Of a DNA stretch of 64,000 nucleotides, positions 32,964 to 42,648 are shown in pieces. The stretch covers positions 124,001 to 188,000 of the forward strand of contig CAVSSS010000020.1 in NCBI GenBank assembly GCA_963730555.1, read 5' to 3'. How positions within the stretch are numbered: position 1 is the first letter of the stretch; each line of letters begins with the position of its first letter. The notes under the pieces are model-generated. The model saw only the letters and a program-made list of their open reading frames with translations, was not told the origin of the DNA and made no database searches. The DNA is from Roseiarcus sp963730555 (GTDB lineage: Bacteria; Pseudomonadota; Alphaproteobacteria; Rhizobiales; Beijerinckiaceae). The position numbers and the translations under genes are program-made.

Positions 32964-33131
32964 CGCCGCTCCTTTGTTCCCGAATTGCCCCGGCCCTGGT
33001 TCGCCTGGCATAGCGCGCATTCGTAGTTTTACCAATTGCGCTATTCGTTCGGGATTGGAAAGCTTTGTGCGTCCAGGCGGCAGAGCCTTCCAACCACGGC
33101 TCAAGGGGGTCGCCGAACCCGTGGACCGACT

Positions 33132-33169
33132 AGCGTGCGCGGCACGATCTCCCTGCCGCGCACGCTTTT
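33132..33169. terminator. Strong hairpin with T-tract, no obvious gene to end
   Basis: AGCGTGCGCGGCA - cgatctccc - TGCCGCGCACGCT followed by ttt: a perfect 13-base stem, by far the strongest hairpin in the window. On the + strand it looks like an intrinsic terminator, but the region before it (32964-33131) holds only the bluB 5' end on the other strand. It may end a small RNA or be a palindromic repeat. The rest of 32964-33399 has no gene I can support. Confidence 0.55.
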
Positions 33170-33336
33170 GGTCCTTGAGTTGGCGGATAAGTCCTTAGCG
33201 ACCCCTCGCGCTTCGCGCTGAGGCTTCCCGATCGAGCGTCAGGCCCGCGCGAGAAAATGGCCCGCGCACGTTTCTCCAATTTGCATCATTTGTCCAATAT
33301 TTTCAGTCTTTTATGGTGACGAACCAAAACGAACTA

Positions 33337-33365
33337 TTTCTCTTAAATAGAAATTATGCTATACT
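33337..33365 (+). promoter_or_regulatory. Possible promoter of the HTH gene
   Basis: AT-rich island with TATACT (33360-33365) as a -10-like hexamer and tttctc 17 bases upstream as a weak -35. It lies 35 bases before the GTG chosen for the HTH protein. Confidence 0.35.
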
Positions 33366-33399
33366 TTCGGTTTTCGCCCTCGCGACACTGGAGACAGCC

Positions 33400-33909
33400 G
33401 TGACCGAACTTTCCCCACCGCCATCGCACGCGCCCGACACTGTGGCCAAACGCCGCCCGCAACGCTCGACCAGGATCGCGCGACGGGAGCGCGCCTTCAA
33501 CTTGATGGCGTCAGGCTACACCTACAGCCAAATCGCAAAGGTGGTGCGGACCAGCGTTGCGACGGTCCGGCGCGAAATCGACCGAGCCCTCGCCGAACGG
33601 CCGCTCGAAACGCCTGAGCGTTTCGCCCAGGCGCAGGTCGCGCGGCTCATCAAGGCGCTGAGACTTGCCGAGGCGGCGATCGAGCTTGGCGAACTCAAGG
33701 CGGTCGCGGTCTATTTGCGGATCGTTGCGGCGCTCGACCGCTATCATGAGCTAGCGGCAAGGAGCCCGCCGCCCGTTCGATCGACCAAGGCGCCGCCGCG
33801 CGCCCTGCCCACTCCGCTCCAGGCGCGGACCTTCGCCGCCCCGCCTTTGAACCACGATCCCTCCACCAGCGACGAGGCTCGCGGGACCGCGGAGGAGCCT
33901 GAATGGTGA
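33400..33909 (+). CDS. Orphan helix-turn-helix protein
   Basis: 169 residues from the GTG at 33400 (ggaga upstream). Basic N-terminus (KRRPQRSTRIARRERAF) then a resolvase/terminase-like HTH: LMASGYTYSQIAKVVRTSVA, the sigma-70 region 4 type of fold. A helical middle (QVARLIKALRLAEAAIELGE) and a Pro-rich C-terminus follow. An in-frame ATG at 33313 would begin inside the AT-rich promoter-like stretch. Resembles phage terminase small subunits or plasmid-type DNA-binding proteins; exact family not recognised. Confidence 0.6.
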   Translation: MTELSPPPSHAPDTVAKRRPQRSTRIARRERAFNLMASGYTYSQIAKVVRTSVATVRREIDRALAERPLETPERFAQAQVARLIKALRLAEAAIELGELKAVAVYLRIVAALDRYHELAARSPPPVRSTKAPPRALPTPLQARTFAAPPLNHDPSTSDEARGTAEEPEW

Positions 33910-34011
33910 GGGACGCTGGCCGCAAGCCGAAGGCTCGCCGAGTTGCAAGTTGCGCAAAAGCGCACTTAACCAACTGAAATCATTAGCGCGCGTAAATTGT
34001 GCGCGGGCGGG

Positions 34012-34998
34012 CTAAAGCGCCCGCACCCGCGCTTTCGCCGCTCTTTCTGTTGCGAGCCGATTGCGGAGCGGAAGGCCGAAGGTTTCGGACTCGATCTCGA
34101 ACACATCGCCCTTCTGCGTCTTCACGCCGTCGCTGAACGACAGCGTGGCGGCGCCGAAGAAATGGATGTGGACGTCGCCCGGGCGCCGGAACAAGCCATA
34201 CTTGAAATGATGCGCCTCGAGGTTGGCGATCGTATGGGCCATGTTCTGCTCGCCGGACAGAAACGGCTTCTCCCAGATGACTTCCTTGCCGCGGCGGATG
34301 CGCGACATGCCGTTGATGTCGGCCGGCAGATCGCCGACCAGCAATTCCGGGCCGACGCTCGCCGGCCGGAGCTTCGAATGGGCGAGGTAGAGATAATTTT
34401 GCCGTTCGGTGACGTGATCGGAAAACTCATTGCCGAGCGCGAACCCGAGGCGAACCGGAGCGCCGGCGTCATCGATCAAATAGATCCCGACAATTTCCGG
34501 CTCTTCGCCCCCATCGAGCGCGAACGCCGGACTGGGCAAGTCGCCCTCGGGCGCTGCGAGGCTCGAACCGTCGCCCTTGTAGAACCATTCGGGCTGTGCG
34601 CCGCTTTCGCCCTTGGCCGGCCTGCCGCCCTCAAGGCCAAGCTTGAACATGCGCATCGAGTCGGTGAGCTTCGACGGATCGCCGAGATCCTTATGCATCT
34701 TGTCGCGCCCCTCGGCCGAACCCAGATGCGTCAGCCCCGTTCCGGTCACGATCACATGCGCGGGATCCTTGTGGTCGATCGGCGCGAGAACGCGTCGCTC
34801 CTTCAATGCGCGAGCTAGATCGACTGGTTTTCCGACTCCGCGGTCGGCGATGAGCTTGCGAAGCGGCACGCCTTCGGCGATCGCCTGACGCGCCAAGTCC
34901 AGCATCGTGCGAGCGCCTTTGACCAGCCGGCTCTCGCCGCGCGCAGTGACCGCAAGCGCCCGTTTGTCGTTTTCGTCGATAAATTGCGCCAGTCTCAC
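34012..34998 (-). CDS. AraD1/GguC-type fumarylacetoacetase-fold protein
   Basis: 328-residue FAH-superfamily protein of the AraD1 (GguC) type: HVIVTGTGLTHLGSAEGRDKM and IYLIDDAGAPVRLGFALGNEFSDH carry the metal-binding and lid residues, and PFLSGEQNMAHTIANLEAHH is typical. Members act on 2-keto-3-deoxy sugar acids as dehydratases or related lyases. Last gene of the leftward gntR-uxaA-HAD operon; its start overlaps the HAD stop by four bases. Intact. Confidence 0.82.
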   Translation of the reverse strand: MRLAQFIDENDKRALAVTARGESRLVKGARTMLDLARQAIAEGVPLRKLIADRGVGKPVDLARALKERRVLAPIDHKDPAHVIVTGTGLTHLGSAEGRDKMHKDLGDPSKLTDSMRMFKLGLEGGRPAKGESGAQPEWFYKGDGSSLAAPEGDLPSPAFALDGGEEPEIVGIYLIDDAGAPVRLGFALGNEFSDHVTERQNYLYLAHSKLRPASVGPELLVGDLPADINGMSRIRRGKEVIWEKPFLSGEQNMAHTIANLEAHHFKYGLFRRPGDVHIHFFGAATLSFSDGVKTQKGDVFEIESETFGLPLRNRLATERAAKARVRAL

Positions 34999-35680
34999 GC
35001 TTCTGCCCCTTCCTCGGCGCCGGAACTCAGGCGCGCTTCAATCAGTTCGAAGATCTGTGGATCGGTGAAGTTGCTGGCGGCGAATGTCGCGCCCGCTTCG
35101 ACCAGCGTCCTCGAATCGAGCGTCGTCGTCATGCCCACCACAGACGAGGCCTGCGGCCGCGGCGGCGCGAACGCCTGACAGAGAATCTTCAAAGGCGAGC
35201 GAATGCGCTCGCTACCGCGCCGGTCCGCTCAAGCGCGGTCAGATATGGCAAAGGATCGGGCTTCGAGCGCGCAAGCTCGCCGCCGATCACAAGGATGGGC
35301 AAACGCTGTCCGATCCCAAGCGCTGTCAGAACCTTCTCGGCATTGGCGCGCGGCGCGTTCGTCACCACCGCGCGCTTGAGCCCGCGCCGGTCGGCGAAAT
35401 CGAGCAGCGCAAGGGCGCCGAGGATGGGCTCGAGCTCGCCCAAACCGTCGCGATACGCCGCTTCTTTGGCGTCAAGGGCCGCGGCCTGCTCAAGAGGCGA
35501 CAAGTGCGCAAGGTAACGACTCGCGATCATCGCGTTGGACGCGCCCATGACGTTCGCGGCGTATTCGGAACGATCGAGCTCAATTCCGTGCGGCGCAAAC
35601 ACGCGCTGGAAAGCGACGAGATGCTCGGCGTCGCTATCCACGAGCGTTCCGTCAAGATCGAACAGAAGCGCGGTTTTCAT
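34995..35680 (-). CDS. HAD superfamily phosphatase (two frameshifts)
   Basis: Sugar-phosphate-phosphatase-like HAD hydrolase (subfamily IA). Motif I LLFDLDGTLVDSDAEH with the nucleophile Asp, motif II VVTNAPRANAE, motif III Lys in ARSKPDPLPYL, motif IV in LAFEDSLSGVRAAAAAG. Frame changes near 35200 and near 35140 split the last third into three frames; together they give about 228 residues ending in EARLSSG. ATG at 35680. In the sugar-acid operon it may remove phosphate from a side product. Confidence 0.8.
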
Positions 35681-35700
35681 GAGGCCCGACTTGGCGCCTG

Positions 35701-37222
35701 TCACATGGTCGCGCCGATTTGCCAAGGGGCGAATTCCGCGTCGCCATAACCCAGGAGCTCAGACTTGGTCCGTTCGCCTGAGGCGACCGCCAGAACCTTG
35801 TCGAAAATTTCCTGGCCCTTGTCCGCAATCGAAACGCCGTCGACGACATCGCCGCAATTGATGTCCATGTCCTCGATCATCCTGCGATACGTGTCATTGT
35901 TGGTGGCGAGCTTGACCGACGGCGTCGGCTTGCAGCCGTAAGCCGAGCCGCGTCCGGTGGTGAAGCAGAGGATGTTGGCTCCTCCCGCAACCTGCCCGGT
36001 CGCCGAAACGGGATCGTAGCCCGGCGTATCCATGAATACGAAGCCCTTGGCCGTGACGGGTTCGGCATATTCATAGACCTCGTTGAGCGCGGTGGTGCCG
36101 CCTTTCGCGGCTGCGCCTAGCGACTTCTCGAGAATGGTCGTCAAACCGCCCGCCTTGTTTCCGGGCGAGGGATTGTTGTTCATCTCTCCGCCGTTGCGCG
36201 CGCAATAGTCCTCCCACCATCGGATGCGCTCGACGAGCTTGTGGCCGATTTCCGGGGTCGCGGCGCGCCGCGTCAGCAAGTGCTCGGCGCCGTAGATCTC
36301 CGGCGTCTCCGAAAGAATCGCCGTGCCGCCGTTGCGCACCAAGATATCTGCCGCAGCGCCGAGCGCGGGGTTGGCGGTGATGCCCGAATAGCCATCCGAG
36401 CCGCCGCACTGGAGCGCCAGCGTCAGTTCGCTCGCGGGCGTCGGCGCGCGCTCGACGTGGTTGAGCGCAGGCAGCATGGCGCGGATACGCTCCAGGCCAG
36501 CTTCAACAGTTTTGCGCGTGCCGCCGGTGGCCTGGATCGTCATGCTGTGAAACGTATCGCTTTCGACGATCCCGTATTCTTCTTTCATGCGGCCGATCTG
36601 AAACACTTCACAGCCAAGCCCGACCATCAGCGTCGCGCCAATGTTGGGATTGGCGGCGTAGCCCCATTGCGTGCGCATGAGCGCGTCAAATCCGACGCCC
36701 TTGGCGGCGATGCCGCAACCCGTGCCATGGACGAGCGCGATGACGCCGTCGACATTCGGGTAGTCGGCCAGAATGTCCTGACGCTCAACCTCCTTCGCGA
36801 TCAGTCGCGCCACCGTCGCGGAGCAATTCACCGAAGTCAGAACAGCGAGATAGTTGCGCGTCCCGACTTTACCGTTCGCGCGCCTGTAGCCCTGAAAGGT
36901 CGGTTGCTCCTCAATGGGGAGGATGTTCTCGCGGCGCGCGTCCTCGCCAAAGTGATAGTCCCGCGCGAATTCCTTGATCGCGCAATTGTGCTCATGCACC
37001 CACTCGCCTGCGGCGATCGGCCGGGAGGCGAAACCAATGATCTGCCCGAACTTGCGGATCGGCGCGCCCTCTTCGACCGGGACGGCCGCCATCTTGTGGC
37101 CCTTGGGCACACGTTCGCGAGCTTGCACGAACTCCCGCCGGTTGAGCGCCAGCCGAAATCTCATCGATGGCGATGATCACGTTGTCCGAAGCGTCGAGGC
37201 GCAGAGCGCGAGGCGTTGTCAT
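35701..37222 (-). CDS. Altronate/galactarate dehydratase family protein (UxaA type, one frameshift)
   Basis: Fe2+-dependent sugar-acid dehydratase with the two-part UxaA/GarD layout: N-terminal SAF domain (about residues 1-90) and large C-terminal domain. Motifs: GYRRANGKVGTRNYLAVLTS, HGTGCGIAAKG, LQCGGSDGYSGITANPALG, NNNPSPGNKAGGLTTILEKS. True start is 37222 (MTTPRALRLDASDN); one base is missing near 37150 at AGAL-NRREF. About 507 residues. Product would be a 2-keto-3-deoxy sugar acid. D-altronate, D-galactarate or a related acid cannot be told apart here. Confidence 0.85.
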
Positions 37223-37252
37223 GGTTCCTGTCTTTTGCTCATAAGGGTTGTC

Positions 37253-37922
37253 TTAGGGAGAGAAGAGTTCCGGCTGCCGCTGTGCGAGATCCTCGAGCCT
37301 GTCGGCGGTGATCGTAAGATGCCGCTTCATCGCTTCGCGCGCCGCGGCGGGATCCTTGGCCTCGATCGCGCTTGCGACGGCGGAGTGCTCATTCAGCGAC
37401 GCACGAAGCTGTCCGGGCGTTGACATAGTCAATCTGCGCGTCCTTTCCAGATGGACGCGCAGAGACCTCCAGAACGTCGTCGGCTCGCGCCATGCTCAAG
37501 CGATTGGTCAATATCCGGTGGAACGCCACGTCAAGCGGGTAGAACGTCGTTCGATCCTCGTCGGCGGCCGCCTTGGCTTGCTCTTCGAGGTTGGCGGCAA
37601 GCGCGTCCTTGTCGGCGCGCGTCATCCGGCGCGCCGCCTCCGCGGCGATCTCTCCCTCGAGCGCGCCGCGGACGAACAGCCACTCGCGCACGTCGTTGAG
37701 CGAGATGCGGGTCACGAACGAGCCGTGCTGCGGCTCGACATCGACGAGACGGTCATAGGCGAGGCGGCTAACGGCGGCCGAAACCGGAAACCGCGAAACC
37801 CGGAGTTTTTCGCACAACCCCGTCTTGTTGATCAGGCTGCCGGGTTCGAGCGCCCCGGAGAGAATCGCTTCCTTCAGTTCGCCGTACGCGGCGTCCGCCT
37901 TCGAATGGGCGCCCTTCGCCAA
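37253..37922 (-). CDS. GntR/FCD family transcriptional regulator (one frameshift)
   Basis: N-terminal winged HTH (YGELKEAILSGALEPGSLIN, LCEKLRVSRFPVSAAVSRL) and C-terminal FCD ligand domain (VRGALEGEIAAEAARRM, DVAFHRILTNRLS). The frame shifts near 37463 in the last quarter, then continues LRVHLERTRRLTM to a taa at 37253; about 223 residues. Divergent from the xylX-like gene with a 12-base palindrome between, and first gene of the leftward operon. Likely senses a sugar acid from this pathway. Confidence 0.87.
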
Positions 37923-37970
37923 ATCCCTCCCCGTCGCTTGAGGGCGAGCGAAACGCTTCGCCTGGTCCCG

Positions 37971-37982
37971 CTAACATGTTAG
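37971..37982. promoter_or_regulatory. Likely GntR/FCD operator
   Basis: CTAACATGTTAG, a perfect 12-base palindrome centred between the divergent gntR (start 37922) and xylX-like (start 38042) genes. Length and position match FadR/FCD-type operators, which have a GT..AC core. Assigning it to this regulator is an inference. Confidence 0.55.
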
Positions 37983-38041
37983 ACGCTAGAGAGGCAGCGC
38001 GGTCACGTCAATCCTCCAAACGCCGCGCTCAGGCGAGCCCA

Positions 38042-39221
38042 ATGCAGACACTCGACTTGCGAGAAGGGACGACCCTGCCCGAAGACCGCTTTGCCGGCGC
38101 TTTGGCGGGTCGTGTTTGGCGGCCCGAAGTCGACGGCCCGTCGGTCGTCGCGGTCAGGGAAGACGGCGTGTTCGACATCAGCGCGGCGTTCCCCACGATG
38201 CGCGATCTCTGCGAAACGCCCTCGCCTGCCCAGGCGCTGCGTGCGGCGGAAGGTCCGCGCATTGGCGCGCTGAACGATATTCTCGCCCACACCGCGCGCG
38301 AGCGGCGTGAGCCCGGGAACCCGCGTCTGCTCGCGCCCATCGACCTCCAGGCAATCAAGGCGGCTGGCGTCACTTTCGCACAATCGCTGCTCGAGCGGGT
38401 GATCGAAGAGCGCGCGCGCGGCAGCCGCGAAGGCGCGGCCAAGGCGCGCGAGGAGATCGTGAGCGTTCTAGGCGATGATCTCAGCACTCTCAAGCCGGGC
38501 TCGTCCGCGGCGATGCGGCTCAAGGATGCTCTGGTCAAGGCCGGCGCCTGGTCGCAATATCTGGAAGTCGGGATTGGCCCCGACGTCGAAGTGTTCACCA
38601 AGAGCCAGCCGACGTCGGCCGTCGGAACCGGCGACGACGCCGGTTTCCACAGCGCCTCTCTTTGGAATAACCCCGAACCCGAGATCGCTCTTGCGGTCGC
38701 CTCCAGCGGGGCGATCGTCGGCGCGACGCTCGCCAACGACGTTAACCTGCGCGATTTCGAGGGGCGTTCGGCGCTGCTGCTCGGCAAGGCGAAGGACCAG
38801 AACGCGAGCTGCGCAATCGGCCCGTTCCTGCGTTTCTTCGATGAGACGTTCACGTTTGACGACGTTCGAAAGGCGACGATCTCGCTCACAGTCGAGGGTG
38901 AGGATGGCTTTCGTCTCGAGGGCGGCTCGTCGATGGCCAGGATCAGTCGCGATCCCAGTGACATCGCTGCGCAAACGATCGGCGCCGACTCATGCCTATC
39001 CCGATGGGCTCGTCCTTCTGCTCGGGACGATGTTCGCTCCCGTGGCCGATCGCGGCGCTCCGGGCATGGGTTTCACGCACAAGACAGGCGATATCGTCAC
39101 GATCAGCGCCGAGAAACTCGGACGGCTCGTCAATCGCATGCGGCCATGCGAAGAGTGCGAACGCTGGACATTCGGCATCGGAGCGCTGATGCGCAATCTC
39201 GCCAAGCGGGGCTTGATTTAG
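38042..39221 (+). CDS. XylX-like 2-keto-3-deoxy-pentonate dehydratase, FAH family (one frameshift)
   Basis: About 393 residues, closely resembling Caulobacter XylX along its length: LLAPIDLQAIKAAGVTFAQS, LERVIEERARG, WSQYLEVGIGPD, LWNNPEPEIALAV, NDVNLRDFEGRSALLLGKAK, NASCAIGPF and, after the break, LLGTMFAPVADRGAPGMGFT. XylX removes water from 2-keto-3-deoxy-D-xylonate to give 2-oxoglutarate semialdehyde. ATG at 38042. Frame change near 38989. The next gene is the matching dehydrogenase, which strengthens the assignment. Confidence 0.87.
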
Positions 39222-39266
39222 CCGCCTGCACTACAGAAGTTTGATAGACAACTTAGGGACGAGAGC

Positions 39267-40704
39267 ATGGGCGCGCACCAGAATTTTATCGCCGGAGAGT
39301 GGGTCGACGGCCCGAGTGTCACTCGCGACATCAACCCGTCGAACACGAACGACCTTGTCGGCGAATACGTTCAAGCCGACGCCGCGCAGACGAACGCCGC
39401 GATCGAGGCCGCGCATGCCGCGTTCCCGGCGTGGTCGCGGACGACGCCGCAGGAGCGGCATGACATTCTGTTGCGAGCCTCGACCGAAATTCTCGCTCGG
39501 CGCGAAGAGCTTGGGCGTTTGCTATCGCGCGAAGAAGGCAAGACCCTCGCGGAAGGCATTGGCGAGGCGACCCGAGCCGGACAGATCTTCGACTTCTTCG
39601 CCGGCGAAGCTTTGAGGATTCCCGGTGAGAAATTCGCCAGCGTCAGGCCGAATATCGACATCGAGGTCACGCGCGAGCCGCTCGGGGTCGTCGGAATTAT
39701 CGCGCCTTGGAACTTTCCGCTCGCGATTCCGGCCTGGAAGATCGCGCCTGCGCTCGCCTATGGCAACACGGTCATCTTCAAGCCTGCTGACCTTGTCCCC
39801 GGCTGCGCGCATGCACTCTCTGAGATCATCGTGCGCGCTGGCGTTCCCAAGGGCGTGTTCAACCTCGTCGTCGGGCGTGGTTCGGTGGTCGGTCAGGCGA
39901 TCCTGGACCACAAGAAAGTGGACGCGGTCACATTTACCGGGTCGGTCGCGACCGGGACAAAGGTCGCGGCCGCCTGCGCAAAGGCGATGCGCAGGTTCCA
40001 GCTGGAAATGGGCGGCAAGAATCCGCTCGTCGTGCTTGCCGACGCCGATCTTAAGAATGCGGTCGAATGCGCGGTCAACGGCGCCTATTTCTCGACCGGC
40101 CAACGCTGTACGGCCTCATCGCGCCTTATCGTCGAGGAGCCCATCTACCGGCGCTTCGCGGACGCGCTCACCGAGCGGATGCGCTCGCTTGTCATCGACG
40201 ATGCGCTGAAAGCCGGAACGCATATCGGGCCAGTGGTCGACGCCGGCCAGCTCGAGCAGGATCTCTCCTATGTCTCGATCGGTGAGAGCGAAGGCGCGAA
40301 GCTTGCCCTCGGCGGCGAGCGGCTCAATCGCGACTACGCCCGGATTCTACATGGCCCCCGCTCTCTTCCTCGACGCCGACAACACAATGCGCATCTCGCG
40401 TGAGGAAATCTTTGGTCCCGTGTCCGCGATGATCCCTGCGCGCGACTATGAGCATGCCTTGGCGATCGCCAACGACACCGAGTTCGGCCTGTGCGGCGGC
40501 ATCTGCACCACGAGCCTCAAGCACGCCTCGCATTTCAAGCGCAACGCCGAGGTGGGCATGACGATGGTCAATCTGCCTACCGCAGGCGTCGACTATCACG
40601 CGCCGTTCGGCGGTCGTAAGGCTTCGAACCTTGGCCCGCGCGAGCAGGGACGATATGCGGCGGAGTTCTATACGACAGTGAAGACGGCCTATACGATGGC
40701 GTAA
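39267..40704 (+). CDS. Aldehyde dehydrogenase, likely 2-oxoglutarate semialdehyde dehydrogenase (one frameshift)
   Basis: NAD(P)+-dependent ALDH of about 479 residues. PWNFPLAIPAWKIAPALAYG, cofactor loop TFTGSVATGTKV, general base in LEMGGKNPLVV and catalytic Cys in STGQRCTASSRL. The frame shifts near 40340 at DYA/TPGFYMAPALF, after which EEIFGPVSAM and the C-terminus are normal. Directly after the XylX-like gene, so its substrate is probably 2-oxoglutarate semialdehyde and the product enters the TCA cycle. Confidence 0.88.
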
Positions 40705-40740
40705 AGTCCAGCGAGGGCGATCGGGGGGAAACTAAGTCAA

Positions 40741-41673
40741 ATGATCCTGATCTCCGGCGAGGCGCTGATCGATCTCATTCCCGATCCAATCAAATCAAGC
40801 GCCTACGACGCAGTGCTCGGCGGCTCGCCCTACAATGTCGCAATCGGACTGAGCCGACTGGGCGCGTCGACAGGCTTCATCTCGCGCCTTTCCGCAGACG
40901 GCAACGGTGAGGCCCTTGCGGCCTCTTTAGCGGAAAACGGCGTTAACCTTGGCTATGTCGCCCGCGACTCGCGCCCGACGATGCTCGCCTTCGTGATGCG
41001 CGGCACCGCCAAGACCGGGTCGCGCTATTCGTTCTACCTCGACGCGACGGCCTACGACGGCCCTTGGCCGTTTCCGACCGAATGGCCAAGAGACGCCCAT
41101 CACCTGCACGTCGGTTCGGTCGCCGCCGTCGACGCCCGCCATGCGAAATCGGTTCTCGCGGCGCTGACTGCCGCGCGCCCGCAGGCGACAATCAGCTTCG
41201 ATCCGAACATCCGCCCTCTCGTGACCCCGGATCGCGATTCGGTGGCGTCCCTCGTGGAACACGAAATTTCGCTGGCGCATCTCGTCAAGGCCAGCGAGGA
41301 AGACCTCGAGTGGCTCTATCCAGGCCGCGGTATTGAGGAGAGTCTCGCCGCCTGGACAAACTCCGGCCCACGATTTTGTGTTGCGACCATGGGGGAGCGT
41401 GGCGCTCTCGCAATGCTCGGAAAGGAACGTATCGAGGTTCCAGCGCCGCATGTCGAGGTCGTCGACACCGTCGGCGCGGGCGACAGCTTCATGTCGGCGC
41501 TTCTATCAGCGATGGACCGAGACCAGGCGCTCGGAGCTGAGGCGCTGGCGCCGTCTCGAAGGGAACTCGAAAGTTGGCTCCGCTTTGCGGCGGCCGCATC
41601 GGCGATTACCTGCACCCGCAAGGGCTCAGATCCGCCGACGCGCGCGGAAGTCGAGGCGGCGCTTGCGGCATGA
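40741..41673 (+). CDS. PfkB family carbohydrate kinase (fructokinase-like)
   Basis: 310-residue ribokinase/PfkB fold enzyme. N-terminal LISGEALIDLIPD and GGSPYNVAIGLSRLGA, C-terminal signature DTVGAGDSFMSALLSA with the catalytic Asp. Resembles bacterial fructokinases such as FrcK. 36 bases after the ALDH gene, so in the sugar-acid operon; it could act on fructose delivered by the frcBCA transporter 13 kb away or on a keto-deoxy acid. Intact. Confidence 0.85.
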   Translation: MILISGEALIDLIPDPIKSSAYDAVLGGSPYNVAIGLSRLGASTGFISRLSADGNGEALAASLAENGVNLGYVARDSRPTMLAFVMRGTAKTGSRYSFYLDATAYDGPWPFPTEWPRDAHHLHVGSVAAVDARHAKSVLAALTAARPQATISFDPNIRPLVTPDRDSVASLVEHEISLAHLVKASEEDLEWLYPGRGIEESLAAWTNSGPRFCVATMGERGALAMLGKERIEVPAPHVEVVDTVGAGDSFMSALLSAMDRDQALGAEALAPSRRELESWLRFAAAASAITCTRKGSDPPTRAEVEAALAA

Positions 41674-41677
41674 TTGG

Positions 41678-41725
41678 AATTTGCCGTGGACTTCAGTAAG
41701 TAATTTGCCGTGGACTTCACTAAGT
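41678..41725. repeat. 24-base tandem duplication before sdhC
   Basis: Two adjacent copies of a 24-base unit, aatttgccgtggacttc + a(g/c)taagt, with one mismatch (41678-41701 and 41702-41725). Lies in the 134-base gap before sdhC, so it may be part of the sdh promoter region or a polymerase slippage product. Confidence 0.85.
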
Positions 41726-41807
41726 AAAGAGACGAAGCGGATCGTCGTTGCGGGCGTCAACCGAGCGGTCTAAATTCACGGTCGAACAATAGTGGGAATC
41801 AACCGTT

Positions 41808-42220
41808 ATGGCGTCAAGCGACGCTCTCCCCGGTCGGCGCCGTCCGCGGCCGTTATCGCCGCATCTCAGCATCTATCGGCCATGCCCATGACGATGGCGA
41901 TGTCGATCGCCCATCGCATAAGCGGCATCGCCCTTTACGTCGGCGTCCTGCTGTTGGCCTGGTTCCTCATCGCCGCCTCGGCCGACGCTTCGATGTTCGC
42001 CGTCTTTTCCGATTTCATCGGTTCGTTCATCGGACGTCTCGTTCTGTTCGTCGTCACTTGGGCGCTCTTTCATCACCTCGTCGGAGGCGTTCGTCACATC
42101 ATTTGGGACACCGGTTACGGCCTCGACGCGCCGTTGCGCGATCAGATGGCGTGGGCCACCTTGATCGGAGGTTTCGCGTTGACCGTCCTCGTGTGGATCA
42201 TAGGCTTGGCGGTCCGGTAG
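41808..42220 (+). CDS. sdhC: Succinate dehydrogenase cytochrome b556 subunit (one frameshift)
   Basis: Membrane anchor of complex II with three hydrophobic segments. Conserved RPLSPHLSIYRP then MTMAMSIAHRISGIAL, the quinone/heme region, and HHLVGGVRHIIWDTG with the heme-ligand His. ATG at 41808 (MASSDALPG) in one frame; one c is missing near 41880 (RP-MPMTM), then reading continues to 42220. About 137 residues. First gene of sdhCDAB. Confidence 0.9.
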
Positions 42221-42232
42221 GGAGCAACGCAA

Positions 42233-42624
42233 TTGGCCGATCATCCAGGCGATCTGCGCACTTCCCTCGGCCGGGTCCGGTTTCTCGGCTCGGCGCGCAC
42301 GGGGACTACCGAAGCGTGGCTCGTTCACCTGACATCGCTCGCGCTCGTGCCGCTGACGGTCGGCTTCGTTTGGCTGATGATCGATCTCTTGCGCAAGGAC
42401 TACAACGGCGTGCGAGCGGAGCTCACGCGCCCGATCTCCGGCGATCCTGCTGCTTGGCTTTCATTTTCGCCGGTATCGTCCACATGGAGCTCGGCATGCG
42501 CTCCATCATTGACGACTACATCGGCGGCCGGTCGCGCGCCTGGGCGCTGGCGGCCAACACCTGTTTCGCCGCGCTTCTAGCGCTGGCCTGCCTCTATGCG
42601 ACGCTGCGAGTCGCCTTTACCTGA
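42233..42624 (+). CDS. sdhD: Succinate dehydrogenase membrane anchor subunit (frameshifted)
   Basis: Second membrane anchor of complex II. TTG start at 42233 with gggag upstream: LADHPGDLRTSLGRVRFLGS, then a helix VHLTSLALVPLTVGFVWLMI. One or two extra bases near 42443-42465 shift the frame; after that AFIFAGIVHMELGMRSIIDD with the heme-region His and a third helix to 42624. About 130 residues. Confidence 0.88.
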
Positions 42625-42648
42625 GCAAACTTTAGAAGACGGACATCC

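Noticed and set aside
32964..33312. Cobalamin riboswitch upstream of bluB
   Set aside because: No B12-box-like sequence was found on the bluB strand; the hairpin at 33132-33169 does not resemble the riboswitch core.
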